Source: an uncultured Pseudomonadota bacterium | GTDB lineage: Bacteria; Pseudomonadota; Gammaproteobacteria; Xanthomonadales; Wenzhouxiangellaceae | NCBI GenBank assembly: GCA_937138395.1 | Contig: CAKZPB010000085.1 | Location: forward strand, 1-64,000 | Length of the DNA: 64,000 nucleotides | Reading direction: 5' to 3' | Part shown: in pieces, positions 39,903-49,407 of the stretch | Layout: each line of letters starts with the position of its first letter | Position numbering within the stretch: position 1 is the stretch's first letter | Notes under the pieces: model-generated | Database searches by the model: none | What the model saw: only the letters and a program-made list of their open reading frames with translations | Told to the model about the DNA's origin: nothing | Made by a program: the position numbers and the translations under genes

Positions 39903-41714
39903 ATGACCCAATCGGCATTGACCGTACTGCAGGATGTGTTCGGTTTTTCCAGCTTTCGCGCTGGCCAGGCCGAAATCATCGACTCCTTGATCGACGGACA
40001 CGATTCGCTGGTGCTGATGCCGACGGGCGGCGGTAAATCCTTGTGCTATCAGATTCCGGCACTGGTCCGTGAAGGCACCGGCATTGTTGTTTCACCGTTG
40101 ATTGCGCTGATGCGTGACCAGGTCGAAGCATTGAAAGCCTGTGGCGTTCAAGCCGAAGTGCTCAATTCCAGCCTGAGCCAGGCACAGCAACAGACCGTCG
40201 AACGGGACTTGGCCGAAGGGCGACTAGATCTGCTGTATATCGCGCCAGAGCGCATCATGCAATCTCGCACGCTGGCCCTGCTGCAACGCTGCGCGCTATC
40301 GCTGTTTGCCATCGATGAGGCGCACTGTGTTTCGCAGTGGGGGCATGATTTCCGCCCCGAATATCTGAAGCTGGGCGAACTGGCCGAACGATTTCCTGAC
40401 GTGCCGCGGATTGCCCTGACCGCGACCGCCGATACCCGAACCCGCGATGAAATCAGCCGGGCGTTGTTCAACCAGACGCAAAAATTATTCGTCGCCAGCT
40501 TTGACCGTCCCAATATTCACTACCGCGTGGCCGCTCGCAACAACGCGCGCAGACAATTGCTGGATTTCATCCAGTCCGTGCACCCGAATGATTCAGGCAT
40601 TGTCTACTGCCTGTCGCGCAAACGCGTCGAGCAGGTATCGCAGTGGCTGGTCGACGCTGGCTTCAACGCGCTGCCCTACCACGCCGGTCTGAGCGCCGAA
40701 CAGCGCCAACAGCATCAGGATCGTTTCATTCGCGAAGAAGGCCTGATCATTGTTGCCACCATCGCCTTTGGTATGGGCATTGATAAACCGGACGTGCGTT
40801 TTGTTGCACACCTTGATCTACCGCGCTCGATTGAATCGTATTACCAGGAGACTGGACGGGCCGGACGCGATGGGCAGGCCGCCAACGCCTGGATGATCTA
40901 CGGTTTGGAAGACGTCTATCGGTTGCGCCAGTTACTGGCCGACTCCGATCGCTCCGAAGCACTCCAACAACAGGATCGTCAGCGGCTCGAAGCCTTACTC
41001 GGTTATTGCGAGCAGGTCGAGTGTCGTCGGCCCGCCTTGCTCGGTTACTTCGGTGAGTCGTACGAAGGCAATTGTGGTCATTGCGATAACTGCCACAATC
41101 CACCTGAACTGAACGACGCAACCGAAGAAGCCCAGAAGGCGCTGTCGTGTATTTATCGCACGGGCCAACGGTTCGGTGCGGCGCATATCGTGCAGGTGCT
41201 GCTTGGTAAACGCAGCGAGCGCATCGAATCGCTGGGCCATGACCAGCTCAGTACGTTCGGAATTGGCCGCAATCAACCGAAAACCTACTGGCATGCTTTG
41301 CTCAGGCAACTGCTTGCACAGGGCCTGCTGGCAGTCGACCCGGACGGGTATGGCGGCCTCAGACTGGACCCGAGTTGCAGGCCGCTGTTGCGTGATCAAG
41401 CCTCGTTTGCAATGCGCCAGGATGCTGGCGTATCACATTCGCGATCGCCAAAGAAAGCTTCAGCCAAACAGCATATCGCCCCAGAACACCAGGCGCTGTT
41501 CGACCAGCTGCGTGCACTTCGATTGGAACTGGCCCGGGAACAGTCTGTTCCGCCCTACGTGATATTCCATGACGCCACCCTGAAAGCCATGGCCGAGGCG
41601 CAGCCGGAAACGCTGCAGGACATGGCTAATATTCATGGCATTGGGCAGCACAAGCTCGATCAATATGGAGAAGCATTTTTGGACCTGTTGATCGAGACCG
41701 CTGCCCGACAATAG
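39903..41714 (+). CDS. recQ: ATP-dependent DNA helicase RecQ
   Basis: About 603 residues from the ATG at 39903 (MTQSALTVLQDVFGFSSFRA); the frame stays open upstream into hemH but that region is in another frame of hemH. Motifs: PTGGGKSLCYQIPAL (Walker A), FAIDEAHCVSQWGHDFRPEY (DEAH and the aromatic loop), TATADTRTR, VATIAFGMGIDKPDVRFVAH, and ESYYQETGRAGRDGQ. The RQC zinc site is CEQVECRRPALLGYFGE, then GNCGHCDNC. HRDC follows at the end (LAREQSVPPYVIFHDATL). It unwinds DNA in repair and recombination. Confidence 0.95.
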   Translation: MTQSALTVLQDVFGFSSFRAGQAEIIDSLIDGHDSLVLMPTGGGKSLCYQIPALVREGTGIVVSPLIALMRDQVEALKACGVQAEVLNSSLSQAQQQTVERDLAEGRLDLLYIAPERIMQSRTLALLQRCALSLFAIDEAHCVSQWGHDFRPEYLKLGELAERFPDVPRIALTATADTRTRDEISRALFNQTQKLFVASFDRPNIHYRVAARNNARRQLLDFIQSVHPNDSGIVYCLSRKRVEQVSQWLVDAGFNALPYHAGLSAEQRQQHQDRFIREEGLIIVATIAFGMGIDKPDVRFVAHLDLPRSIESYYQETGRAGRDGQAANAWMIYGLEDVYRLRQLLADSDRSEALQQQDRQRLEALLGYCEQVECRRPALLGYFGESYEGNCGHCDNCHNPPELNDATEEAQKALSCIYRTGQRFGAAHIVQVLLGKRSERIESLGHDQLSTFGIGRNQPKTYWHALLRQLLAQGLLAVDPDGYGGLRLDPSCRPLLRDQASFAMRQDAGVSHSRSPKKASAKQHIAPEHQALFDQLRALRLELAREQSVPPYVIFHDATLKAMAEAQPETLQDMANIHGIGQHKLDQYGEAFLDLLIETAARQ

Positions 41715-41769
41715 CGCTCCGCACTCGATCCACCCTGACCGAATCGGCTGAGGGGTCAACAGACCGGTG

Positions 41770-42135
41770 CTAGCGAAACAGCTGTACGACCGGCGTCAGC
41801 AGAAACAGCACAATCAAAATGGCAATGGTGATGTAGGCAGCCATCGGACCGGGATTCGTGCGCAGGGCATCCAACAGCCCTGGCTGAGTGCCCTGTGCTT
41901 TCTGCTGATGCCAATCCTGCTGTGCCTGCTGCGCACGTCCAGACTGAAATTCATTGAACAATTCAAGCGCCTGATCGAACTCTTGATCATGCTTGATCCA
42001 GATGCTGCCCGCGCTGATCATGAAGGCGCTCGGTGGTACCTGATAGTGATCGATATCGTGTTCGTTCAACAACTGCAACACTTCGATGACTTCATCCTCT
42101 GGCACGTGTCGGAGGTTGAGCAACATTTTAGCCAT
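41770..42135 (-). CDS. DUF6164-family membrane protein
   Basis: About 121 residues from the ATG at 42135 (MAKMLLNLRHVPEDEVIEV); the family begins at this Met. The N-terminal part LLNLRHVPEDEVIEVLQLL is a conserved DUF6164-like stretch, followed by PSAFMISAGSIWIKHDQEFD, and one C-terminal TM helix AAYITIAILIVLFLLTPVVQ. Role unknown. It converges on recQ, 55 bp apart. Confidence 0.75.
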   Translation of the reverse strand: MAKMLLNLRHVPEDEVIEVLQLLNEHDIDHYQVPPSAFMISAGSIWIKHDQEFDQALELFNEFQSGRAQQAQQDWHQQKAQGTQPGLLDALRTNPGPMAAYITIAILIVLFLLTPVVQLFR

Positions 42136-42183
42136 GGTGTAGCCAACGCGCTTCATCGACGGCGTGAATCGCCCTGTTCAATA

Positions 42184-42220
42184 CAAACAAAGTGCCGAAC
42201 GGCAGATTACCCTTCGGCAC
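42184..42220 (-). terminator. rho-independent terminator after the DUF3617 gene
   Basis: Read on the minus strand: GTGCCGAA (42220-42213), a 13-nt loop, TTCGGCAC (42199-42192), then TTTGTTTGT (42191-42183), an 8-bp stem and U-rich tail. It lies 18 bp downstream of the DUF3617 stop. Confidence 0.6.
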
Positions 42221-42237
42221 CGAGCCGGAAGCACGGA

Positions 42238-42675
42238 TCAACAGTCACCCAGGCGCTCGCCCGACATGGTCATGTTCATTTGCATTGGACCCATTGGCGA
42301 CTCCATGTCACCGGTCATCTGAGCCGACATCGAATCACCGTTGTATTCCATGTCCATCTGCATGGTCATATTCATATCGCTGCCGGTATCGCACACCATC
42401 GTGATGCTGGCATTGTCCTTCTTCAGGCTTTTTTCGGTAATTTCACATTCGTTATCGTCGTTGACGAAAGCCATACCTTCATCAATGGTTTCCTGCGTAA
42501 TGCATTCGGTTGAAATATCTTCCTGATCAGGGATCGGGAATGGGCCTTCCATGGTGACCTTGCTGGTCATTTGCCATTCGCCGGGCTCGATATTCGGTTT
42601 TTCGTCATCAGCCTGGACGTTGCTGACGGCCAAAACCATCAGGGCTGAAAGGATCAGGGTACGCTTAATCATCAT
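42238..42675 (-). CDS. DUF3617 family periplasmic protein
   Basis: A 145-residue protein with signal peptide 1-22 (LILSALMVLAVSNVQA). The mature part IEPGEWQMTSKVTMEG, STECITQETI and NECEITEK is typical of DUF3617. Methionine is very frequent near the end (MNMTMQMDMEYNGDSMSAQM). Three mature Cys are near sites conserved in the family. It has a GGAG site before the ATG and a terminator after it. The function is unknown; a small-molecule or metal binder is a guess. Confidence 0.85.
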   Translation of the reverse strand: MMIKRTLILSALMVLAVSNVQADDEKPNIEPGEWQMTSKVTMEGPFPIPDQEDISTECITQETIDEGMAFVNDDNECEITEKSLKKDNASITMVCDTGSDMNMTMQMDMEYNGDSMSAQMTGDMESPMGPMQMNMTMSGERLGDC

Positions 42676-42789
42676 GTTCTCCGGTACTATGTGGCTATTG
42701 GTGGACAGATCGTATAACGAATAACGTAGTCAGTTTACCGCACAGGACATTTCTTCACTGATTCCAGGCTTTTTTTGTTCGAGGGCAGC

Positions 42790-44169
42790 ATGAAAACCAA
42801 TCCATACAGCACTAGCATGATTCAATTTATTTTCTTGGCCTTTGTGCTCGGCGTGCCGGCGTCTTTGCCTGCCAATGATCAATTGACAGCAGAGCCGGTT
42901 GCGGCAGTGCTGGATCAACGGGCTCGCATCGAGCCCGAAAATCGCATGACCAATGAACGCATCGAGCAATTGCTGCCCAAGCTGATGCAGGAGACCGAAA
43001 TCGACCTGTGGCTGGTCATGGCGCGTGAATATGCCGAAGACCCGGTGTTCTTTTCGCTGGTGCCACAGCCGGTGTTTGCGGCACGGCGCACGACCATGCT
43101 GCTGTTCCACCTGCAGCCGGACGGCACAGTACAGCCATTGTCGGTCAACACCTATCCATTCGGCGAGCCGTACCAGTCGGTCTGGTCCGGCGGTAATCTG
43201 GACGAGCAGTGGCAAGCGCTCGGTAATCTGATCGCCGAGCTCGACCCGGCGCGCATCGGCATCAATACCTCACGCCACTGGCCGGTCGCTGATGGCCTGA
43301 CCGAAGGCCTGCATCGACGCTTGATCGAAGTATTGCCCGAGGGCTTCGACGAACGACTGGTTTCAGCCGAAAACCTGGTGGTGCGCTGGATCGAAACACG
43401 CAGTGCTTCGGAACAGGCTGTGTACCCGCATATTTTCAAGCTGGCGCGCTCAGTCATTGCGGAGGGCTTTTCATCCAAAGTCATCACGCCCGGGGTCACG
43501 ACGACCGACGATGTCGCCTGGTATCTGCGCCAGCGCTTCCATGAACTGGACTTGCCGGTCTGGTTCATGCCGTACGTCAATCTGCAGCGCGAGGGCGTGG
43601 CGTGTGAGTCGGACGACCCGTTCTGCGGCACCAGCGGGGTCATCATGCCCGGCGACGTGCTGCATACCGATGTCGGCATTTGCTATCTGAAACTCTGCAC
43701 CGACACCCAGGAAATGGCCTATGTGCTAAAACCCGGTGAATCCGACGTGCCGGCAGGCTTGAAGCAGGCCCTGGCAGTCGGCAATCAGTGGCAGGACTAT
43801 CTGACGGATTCGTTCGTTACCGCGCAGACCGGCAATCAGATCCTGGCTGAAACCCGGCGCAAGGCGAACGATGCAGGCATTGAATCAAGCACGTATACAC
43901 ACCCGATCGGGTTCTTTGGTCACGCGCCAGGCCCCACCATCGGCATGTGGGACAACCAGGGCGAAACACCGGTGCGTGGTGACTGGCCGCTGCATCCGAA
44001 TACGGCGTACGCCATCGAAGGCAACATCCGCACTCAATTACCCGAATGGGGCAATCAGGGCGTTCGAATCAAGCTGGAACAGGGCGCGCTGTTTGACGGC
44101 GAGCACGTCACCTACCTGGCCGGGCGGCAAACCGAGTGGCATCTGATCGGCCCAAAAACGGCACGTTGA
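42790..44169 (+). CDS. exported M24-family metallopeptidase (Xaa-Pro aminopeptidase-like)
   Basis: About 459 residues from the ATG at 42790 (MKTNPYSTSMIQFIFLAFVL), preceded by GAGGG; a TTG 15 bp upstream is in frame. Signal peptide about 1-30. The C-terminal pita-bread fold keeps the metal ligands as I read them: D in HTDVGICYL, D in CTDTQEMA, H in THPIGFFGH, E in AIEGNIRT and E in IKLEQGALF. The N-terminal creatinase-like domain is short. It removes N-terminal residues before proline or acts on related peptides. Two metals, probably Mn or Co, are expected from the family. Confidence 0.85.
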   Translation: MKTNPYSTSMIQFIFLAFVLGVPASLPANDQLTAEPVAAVLDQRARIEPENRMTNERIEQLLPKLMQETEIDLWLVMAREYAEDPVFFSLVPQPVFAARRTTMLLFHLQPDGTVQPLSVNTYPFGEPYQSVWSGGNLDEQWQALGNLIAELDPARIGINTSRHWPVADGLTEGLHRRLIEVLPEGFDERLVSAENLVVRWIETRSASEQAVYPHIFKLARSVIAEGFSSKVITPGVTTTDDVAWYLRQRFHELDLPVWFMPYVNLQREGVACESDDPFCGTSGVIMPGDVLHTDVGICYLKLCTDTQEMAYVLKPGESDVPAGLKQALAVGNQWQDYLTDSFVTAQTGNQILAETRRKANDAGIESSTYTHPIGFFGHAPGPTIGMWDNQGETPVRGDWPLHPNTAYAIEGNIRTQLPEWGNQGVRIKLEQGALFDGEHVTYLAGRQTEWHLIGPKTAR

Positions 44170-44214
44170 GGGAGACCGTATCGTTTGCAGCACCGCATTG
44201 AGTAACTTGATGCC

Positions 44215-44442
44215 TTAGCCGCCGCCCTGCGCGTCTGCATCGTCCAGCCGCTGATCGGCTGCTTCCTGCAGCTGATCTTCTACTGCGCGCGCCCGATCCA
44301 TTGCATCTTCCTGAGCCTGCAGCAAGTGGGGTGAATCCTCTTCTGACGTCGTCTCTGGTTCTACAGCCTGATCCGAACAGGCAGTGAGCAGAAATAGCGA
44401 ACTGATCAACAGCATCGCCAACGTGGTCCTGACCGCTTGCAT
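44215..44442 (-). CDS. small lipoprotein with acidic helical body
   Basis: About 75 residues from the ATG at 44442 (MQAVRTTLAMLLISSLFLLT, then AC), with an AGGGA site. The lipobox Cys is at residue 22. The mature part SDQAVEPETTSEEDSPHLLQ and the following helix QAQEDAMDRARAVEDQLQEA is acidic and helical with coiled-coil tendency. No family is recognised. It converges on the M24 gene. Confidence 0.6.
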   Translation of the reverse strand: MQAVRTTLAMLLISSLFLLTACSDQAVEPETTSEEDSPHLLQAQEDAMDRARAVEDQLQEAADQRLDDADAQGGG

Positions 44443-44576
44443 GGTTTTTTCCCTGTCGGAAATGATCAACATGGCGTTCTCCGGTTAAGAATTCATCAAC
44501 ATGACCTCTGCACTATAGACCGTGCAAGCCCATTTCGGTAGGCTGATTAGCTGATTCTATTAACGAGGTTGCATCC

Positions 44577-47336
44577 ATGAAATCAAAGGTCCTTGCCCTG
44601 ACGGCAAGTCTGATGCTAACGATCTTATCCGCGCCAACCTGGGCTTCGGATGAGGCTTCCCTTGCCTACCTGGACGATCTGCCCCCGCTTCTGGATCGCG
44701 AGATCTTTTTCGGGGACCCGGAGATTGCCGGCAGTCAGATTTCGCCGAACGGCGAGTACATGACGTTCCGGCGGCCGTATCAAGGGGTGATGAATATCTG
44801 GATCAAGCCGCTCGACGCCGATTTTGATGATGCCCGACCGCTGACCGCCGATGAACGCCCGGTCTCCAGCTACTTTTGGAGTCAGGACTCACGCTATGTG
44901 CTGTACGTGCAGGATAAAGGCGGCGATGAAAATTTCCACGTGTATGCCGTTGATCCAAATTCCGATGCCGAAGAAGCCACTGGCGTTCCGGCCGCTCGCA
45001 ACCTGACCGACTTCGATGACATGCGCGCCCTGCTGTACTCGGTGCCAAAAGCCAAGCCGGATACGATCTTCGTCGGCATGAACGACCGCGATCCGGCACT
45101 GCACGATGTCTATTCCGTTTCGATCGAAAGCGGCGAGCGTGAACTGATCGTTGAAAACACGGCCAACGTTGCCGGCTGGTTATTCGACCTGAACGGGAAT
45201 CTGCGCATGGCTGTGCGGCAGACGCCGGAGGGCGGTACCGAGACGCTGAAGGTCGAAGACGGCGAACTCGGCGCAGTCCTGTTTGACTGCGACTGGACCG
45301 AAACCTGTGGGCCGCTGCGCTTCCACCCGGACGGAGAACAGGTCTACTTCCAGAGCAACAAGGGCGACGATGTCGATCTGACCAGCCTGTATTTAATGGA
45401 CGCCGAGAGCGGCGAGCTGACGCTGGTCGAATCCGATCCGGAAGGCGAGGTTGATTTCGGCGGTGCCCTGTTTTCGAATGCAGAGGATGAACTGCTGGCA
45501 ACCGTGTATGTCGGCGACCGCACCCGCGTCTATCCAAAGACCGATGAAGCACGCGCAATGTTGGACTTTCTGCGTGAAAACCTGCCCGACGGTGAACTGA
45601 ACGTGTCGCCCCAGACCAGCGATGATCGACTGATCAAGGTCACGGTCTCCAGTGATGTCAATCCAGCGACAGTCTATCTGTTCGACTCCGAAACCATGAC
45701 GGTCGAAAAGCTGTACGAAGGTCGTCCGGAACTGCCGACCGAGCACATGGCCAATATGCAGCCCATTCGCTATACGGCCAGGGACGGCCTTGAAATCCCG
45801 GCCTACCTGACCTTGCCCAAAGGCGTGGAGCCCGAAGGCCTGGCCCTGGTGGCATTGATTCACGGCGGCCCTTGGGCGCGCGATACCTGGGGCTACTCGT
45901 CGGGCGTTCAGTTCCTGGCCAACCGTGGCTATGCCGTATTGCAGCCCAACTTTCGCTCGTCGACCGGTTTCGGCAAAGCCTTCCTGAACGCCGGCAATAA
46001 CCAGTGGGGCGATGCGATGCAGGACGACATCACCGACGGCATTGCGCACCTGGTTGAGCAGGGCATCGTTAACCCTGACAAGGTCTGCATCATGGGCGGC
46101 TCCTATGGCGGCTACGCAACGTTGGCCGGCATGACCTTTACGCCGGAGGTCTACAACTGTGGCGTCAGTATTGTAGGTCCGTCCAACCTGATCACCCTGT
46201 TGAACTCGATCCCGGCCTACTGGGGCACGATCCGAAAGATCTTCACGCTGCGCATGGGCAACACCGATACCGAAGAAGACCGTGCCCGACTCGAACGCCA
46301 GTCGCCGTTAAACAGCGTCGATAACATCGAGTCACCGCTGCTGGTGATCCAGGGCGCCAACGATCCACGCGTCAAGCAGGCCGAATCGGATCAGATCGTC
46401 ATCGCGATGCGCGACAAGGAATTGCCGGTGGAATACATCGTGGCGCCGGATGAGGGCCACGGGTTCCAGGGTCGCGAAAACCGCATTGCCATGTTTGCCC
46501 GCATCGAAGCGTTTCTGGCCGATCACAACGGCGGACGGTATCAGTCGGAGATGCCGGAGGATATTGCCGCACGCCTGGCAGCGATCACCGTCGATATCGA
46601 CGACGTCCAAGCGCCGCAGATTGCGACGGAACTCGATGCCGCTCGCATCAATCCGCTGCCGCTGGTCGATGCTGACCTGGTGCGGATCGGACCACAACAA
46701 TTCCAGGCGACGCTGAACATGAGCGGTCAGGAGATCCCGATTCAGGGCAGTCGCGTCGTCAGCGAAGTTGATCTGAATGGTGAAACGGCACTCGAAGTTG
46801 TTGTCACCAGCCAGAGTCCGATGGGCAGCGGAACCGATACCTATCACCTCGATGCCGATTCACTGCTGCCGATCCTGCGCAATATCGAGCAGGGTCCGGC
46901 CACCATCGAGGCTCGTTACGAAGGCGATCGGGTCAGCGGCCAGATCCTGGCCCAGGGCCAGACCATTCCGATCGAGCTGGAGTTACCTGCACCATCGTTC
47001 GGCTCGGACAGCGCATTGTTGACCGCCGTGCTGGGCATGCAGTTGGAGGACGGATTTACAACGAACGTCCGGGCAATTGAAGTCGGCATGCAAAATCGCG
47101 TACGGATCTACTCGGTCACGGTCGAGGGCAGCGAAGATATCAGCGTGCCGGCAGGGGAATACTCCACCTGGCGCGTCGCGATTGAACCGCTGGACGGCGA
47201 AGGTGGCGGCCAAACCCTTTGGGTCACACAGCAAGCACCGCGGATGTCAGTCAAGTCCGAGACACTCTTACCACCGGCGATGGGTGGTGCCACCGTCTAC
47301 TCGGAACTGACGTCACTGGACCCCCCTGAAGCCTGA
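44577..47336 (+). CDS. exported S9-family prolyl oligopeptidase-like peptidase with DUF3108-like C-terminal domain
   Basis: A 919-residue protein with a signal peptide 1-24 (ALTASLMLTILSAPTWA). Residues 60-390 form a beta-propeller; residues about 400-660 are the alpha/beta hydrolase domain with Ser509 in GGSYGGYATLAG, Asp596 in GANDPRV and His628 in DEGHGFQGREN. This is the S9 triad in the right order. The last ~230 residues, after about 690, do not belong to S9: they have FQATLNMSGQEIPIQGSRVV, VSVPAGEYSTWRV-type text (near 47145) and TLWVTQQAPRMSVKSET, like the DUF3108 domain of exported proteins. It would cleave peptides outside the cytoplasm. GAGG precedes the ATG; a terminator follows. 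Confidence 0.9.
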   Translation: MKSKVLALTASLMLTILSAPTWASDEASLAYLDDLPPLLDREIFFGDPEIAGSQISPNGEYMTFRRPYQGVMNIWIKPLDADFDDARPLTADERPVSSYFWSQDSRYVLYVQDKGGDENFHVYAVDPNSDAEEATGVPAARNLTDFDDMRALLYSVPKAKPDTIFVGMNDRDPALHDVYSVSIESGERELIVENTANVAGWLFDLNGNLRMAVRQTPEGGTETLKVEDGELGAVLFDCDWTETCGPLRFHPDGEQVYFQSNKGDDVDLTSLYLMDAESGELTLVESDPEGEVDFGGALFSNAEDELLATVYVGDRTRVYPKTDEARAMLDFLRENLPDGELNVSPQTSDDRLIKVTVSSDVNPATVYLFDSETMTVEKLYEGRPELPTEHMANMQPIRYTARDGLEIPAYLTLPKGVEPEGLALVALIHGGPWARDTWGYSSGVQFLANRGYAVLQPNFRSSTGFGKAFLNAGNNQWGDAMQDDITDGIAHLVEQGIVNPDKVCIMGGSYGGYATLAGMTFTPEVYNCGVSIVGPSNLITLLNSIPAYWGTIRKIFTLRMGNTDTEEDRARLERQSPLNSVDNIESPLLVIQGANDPRVKQAESDQIVIAMRDKELPVEYIVAPDEGHGFQGRENRIAMFARIEAFLADHNGGRYQSEMPEDIAARLAAITVDIDDVQAPQIATELDAARINPLPLVDADLVRIGPQQFQATLNMSGQEIPIQGSRVVSEVDLNGETALEVVVTSQSPMGSGTDTYHLDADSLLPILRNIEQGPATIEARYEGDRVSGQILAQGQTIPIELELPAPSFGSDSALLTAVLGMQLEDGFTTNVRAIEVGMQNRVRIYSVTVEGSEDISVPAGEYSTWRVAIEPLDGEGGGQTLWVTQQAPRMSVKSETLLPPAMGGATVYSELTSLDPPEA

Positions 47337-47361
47337 GCAAAGCAACACGAACTTTACCGAA

Positions 47362-47385
47362 GGCCGCTGTTCCAGCGGCCTTTTT
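47362..47385 (+). terminator. rho-independent terminator after the S9 peptidase
   Basis: GGCCGCTG (47362-47369), loop TTC, CAGCGGCC (47373-47380), then TTTTT (47381-47385): a perfect 8-bp GC-rich stem with a T-run, 25 bp after the stop codon. Confidence 0.88.
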
Positions 47386-47391
47386 CATAGG

Positions 47392-47486
47392 CCAGACCGA
47401 TTGATCAGCGGTCTGGAATGGTCCGGCGATTTCCAGGCTGGTCGGACCACCTTAAGACCGAAAATTTGGAAATTCGGGCCATTTCC
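47392..47486 (+). other. three tandem inverted repeats between S9 and fis
   Basis: Three stem-loops follow the terminator: CCAGACC (47392-47398) with GGTCTGG (47410-47416); TGGTCCG (47419-47425) with CGGACCA (47443-47449); GGAAAT (47468-47473) with ATTTCC (47481-47486). The second can also compete with the first through shared GGTC/GACC text. They lie 110-210 nt before the fis start. I cannot say if they are transcribed as a leader or act as DNA sites. Confidence 0.5.
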
Positions 47487-47599
47487 GACCCAGCATTAAA
47501 TAGCGACTGTGATAGGCTTACTCTCCGTTTGAACCTGTCTAACCGCGCATCAAGACCCGGTGCTGCTGGTTGACGTTGTTTTGGATCGTTTTCGAGATC

Positions 47600-47851
47600 A
47601 TGCCCAAAGCCAAGCTCAACGCCAACACACCCTGTTTACGCCAGCACATCACCGATGCCGTCAGCCAGTATCTGAAGGATATGGGCAACACACCGCCGGA
47701 TAATCTGTATCAGGTGCTGATCGCCGAAGTCGAAAAACCGATGATCGAGACGGTGCTCGAACACACCAATGGCAACCAGTCACGCGCAGCCGAATTGCTC
47801 GGCCTGACGCGCGGCACGCTGCGCAATCGAATCCGCCGTTACGGCCTGTGA
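47600..47851 (+). CDS. fis: DNA-binding protein Fis
   Basis: About 83 residues from the ATG at 47600 (MPKAKLNANTPCLRQHITD); a TTG 30 bp upstream is in frame. The C-terminal helix-turn-helix TRGNQ-type segment is EHTNGNQSRAAELLGLTRG, then [11 protein letters not shown]. It bends DNA and controls ribosomal RNA, recombination and growth-phase genes. It is shorter than the 98-residue E. coli Fis: the N-terminal arm before helix A, which contacts DNA invertases, is mostly missing. The stop overlaps the GTG start of purH (GTGA). Confidence 0.9.
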   Translation: MPKAKLNANTPCLRQHITDAVSQYLKDMGNTPPDNLYQVLIAEVEKPMIETVLEHTNGNQSRAAELLGLTRGTLRNRIRRYGL

Positions 47852-49398
47852 CTTCTCGCCCGGCCTCGATTCGACGCGCATTGCTCAGCGTGTCCGACAA
47901 GCAGGGTCTGGTCGAACTGGCTGAAGCACTTCATCAAGCCGGTATTGAATTATTGTCGACCGGAGGCTCTGCAGCGATGTTGCGCGATGCCGGCGTGCCG
48001 GTCCGGGATGTGTCCGACTACACCGGCTTTCCGGAAATCATGGGAGGTCGGGTCAAGACCCTGCATCCGCTCATTCACGGCGGTCTTCTTGCGCGGGCCG
48101 GACTGGATGATGACGTTGCGGCCGAGCACAACGTGTTGCCAATCGATCTGCTGGTCGTCAACCTGTATCCATTTGCAGCGACCGTAGCCGAAGCCGACTG
48201 CACGTTCGAGCAGGCCGTTGAACAGATCGACATTGGCGGACCGGCCATGCTTCGTGCAGCCGCCAAGAACCACGAACGGGTCAGCGTGCTGTGTTCGCCG
48301 TCAGACTACGCGGGCCTGATTGCGCAGCTGCCAGACGGTCCGGATGCGACGCGCCGTCGCGAGCTTGCATTGAAAGCCTTTGCACACACCGCACACTACG
48401 ATGGTCAGGTCAGTCAGTGGTTTTCGCGCCAGCAATCTGACGACACTCTGCCGACGCAACTGAGCCTGAATATCGACCAACACCAGGCGCTGCGCTACGG
48501 CGAAAACCCTCACCAGGCCGCCGCATTGTATGTGCCCCGCGGGGTTGAGCCGACCGGACTGGCCGGTGCCGAGCAGATTCAGGGCAAATCACTTTCCTAC
48601 AACAATCTGCTGGACGCCGATGCCGCATGGCAGGCAGTGCAGTCGCTGGCATCAGAGGCTGGCTGTGTAATCATCAAGCACACCAACCCGTGCGGTGCAG
48701 CTCAGGCCGAACAACTGGTCAACGCCTATCGCAAGGCCCTTGCCTGCGATCCAACCTCGGCGTTTGGCGGTATTCTGGCGTTCAATCGTGAACTGGATCA
48801 GGCCACTGCCAGCGCAGTATCCGACCAGTTTGCCGAGGTCATTCTGGCGCCCGCGGTCAGCGAGGCAGCGCGCGCAGTGCTGGCTCAAAAGAAGAATATG
48901 CGCGTGCTGATTCCGGCCGCGCCGTCCAGCAATGAACTTGCGCTGACCCGAATCGACGGTGGCTGGCTGGCCCAAACGCTCGACCGGATCGATGATGCGC
49001 CGGATGACTGGCGAGTCGTCACTGCCCGTCAGCCGGAGGAGCATGAATGGCTGGATTTGCGCTTTGCCTGGGCCGTTGTCAAGATGGTTCGCTCGAATGC
49101 CATCGTGCTGGCCAGGGACCGCGCCACGATCGGAGTTGGCGCCGGGCAGATGAGCCGCGTTGACTCTTCACGCATTGCCAGCCTGAAAGCACAGGATCAG
49201 AATCAGGCTCTGACCGGTTCGGTCATGGCGTCAGACGCATTCTTTCCGTTTGCCGACGGCGTGGAAACGGCCGCTGAAGCCGGCGTCGGCGCCGTTATCC
49301 AGCCCGGCGGATCCAAACGCGATGATGAAGTCATACGAGCCGCAGATGCCGCCGGAATGGCCATGGTATTGACCGGACGCCGTCACTTTCGTCACTAA
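47848..49398 (+). CDS. purH: bifunctional AICAR formyltransferase/IMP cyclohydrolase
   Basis: A 516-residue cytoplasmic enzyme for the last two steps of purine synthesis: AICAR to FAICAR with 10-formyl-THF, then to IMP. The N-terminal cyclohydrolase has [29 protein letters not shown] and [16 protein letters not shown]; the C-terminal transformylase has [27 protein letters not shown] and [20 protein letters not shown]-like text. It starts with GTG inside the fis stop. The fis-purH overlap is known from related gammaproteobacteria; purD, the usual next gene, is absent here. Confidence 0.95.
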   Translation: MTSRPASIRRALLSVSDKQGLVELAEALHQAGIELLSTGGSAAMLRDAGVPVRDVSDYTGFPEIMGGRVKTLHPLIHGGLLARAGLDDDVAAEHNVLPIDLLVVNLYPFAATVAEADCTFEQAVEQIDIGGPAMLRAAAKNHERVSVLCSPSDYAGLIAQLPDGPDATRRRELALKAFAHTAHYDGQVSQWFSRQQSDDTLPTQLSLNIDQHQALRYGENPHQAAALYVPRGVEPTGLAGAEQIQGKSLSYNNLLDADAAWQAVQSLASEAGCVIIKHTNPCGAAQAEQLVNAYRKALACDPTSAFGGILAFNRELDQATASAVSDQFAEVILAPAVSEAARAVLAQKKNMRVLIPAAPSSNELALTRIDGGWLAQTLDRIDDAPDDWRVVTARQPEEHEWLDLRFAWAVVKMVRSNAIVLARDRATIGVGAGQMSRVDSSRIASLKAQDQNQALTGSVMASDAFFPFADGVETAAEAGVGAVIQPGGSKRDDEVIRAADAAGMAMVLTGRRHFRH

Positions 49399-49407
49399 TT
49401 CAACGTC

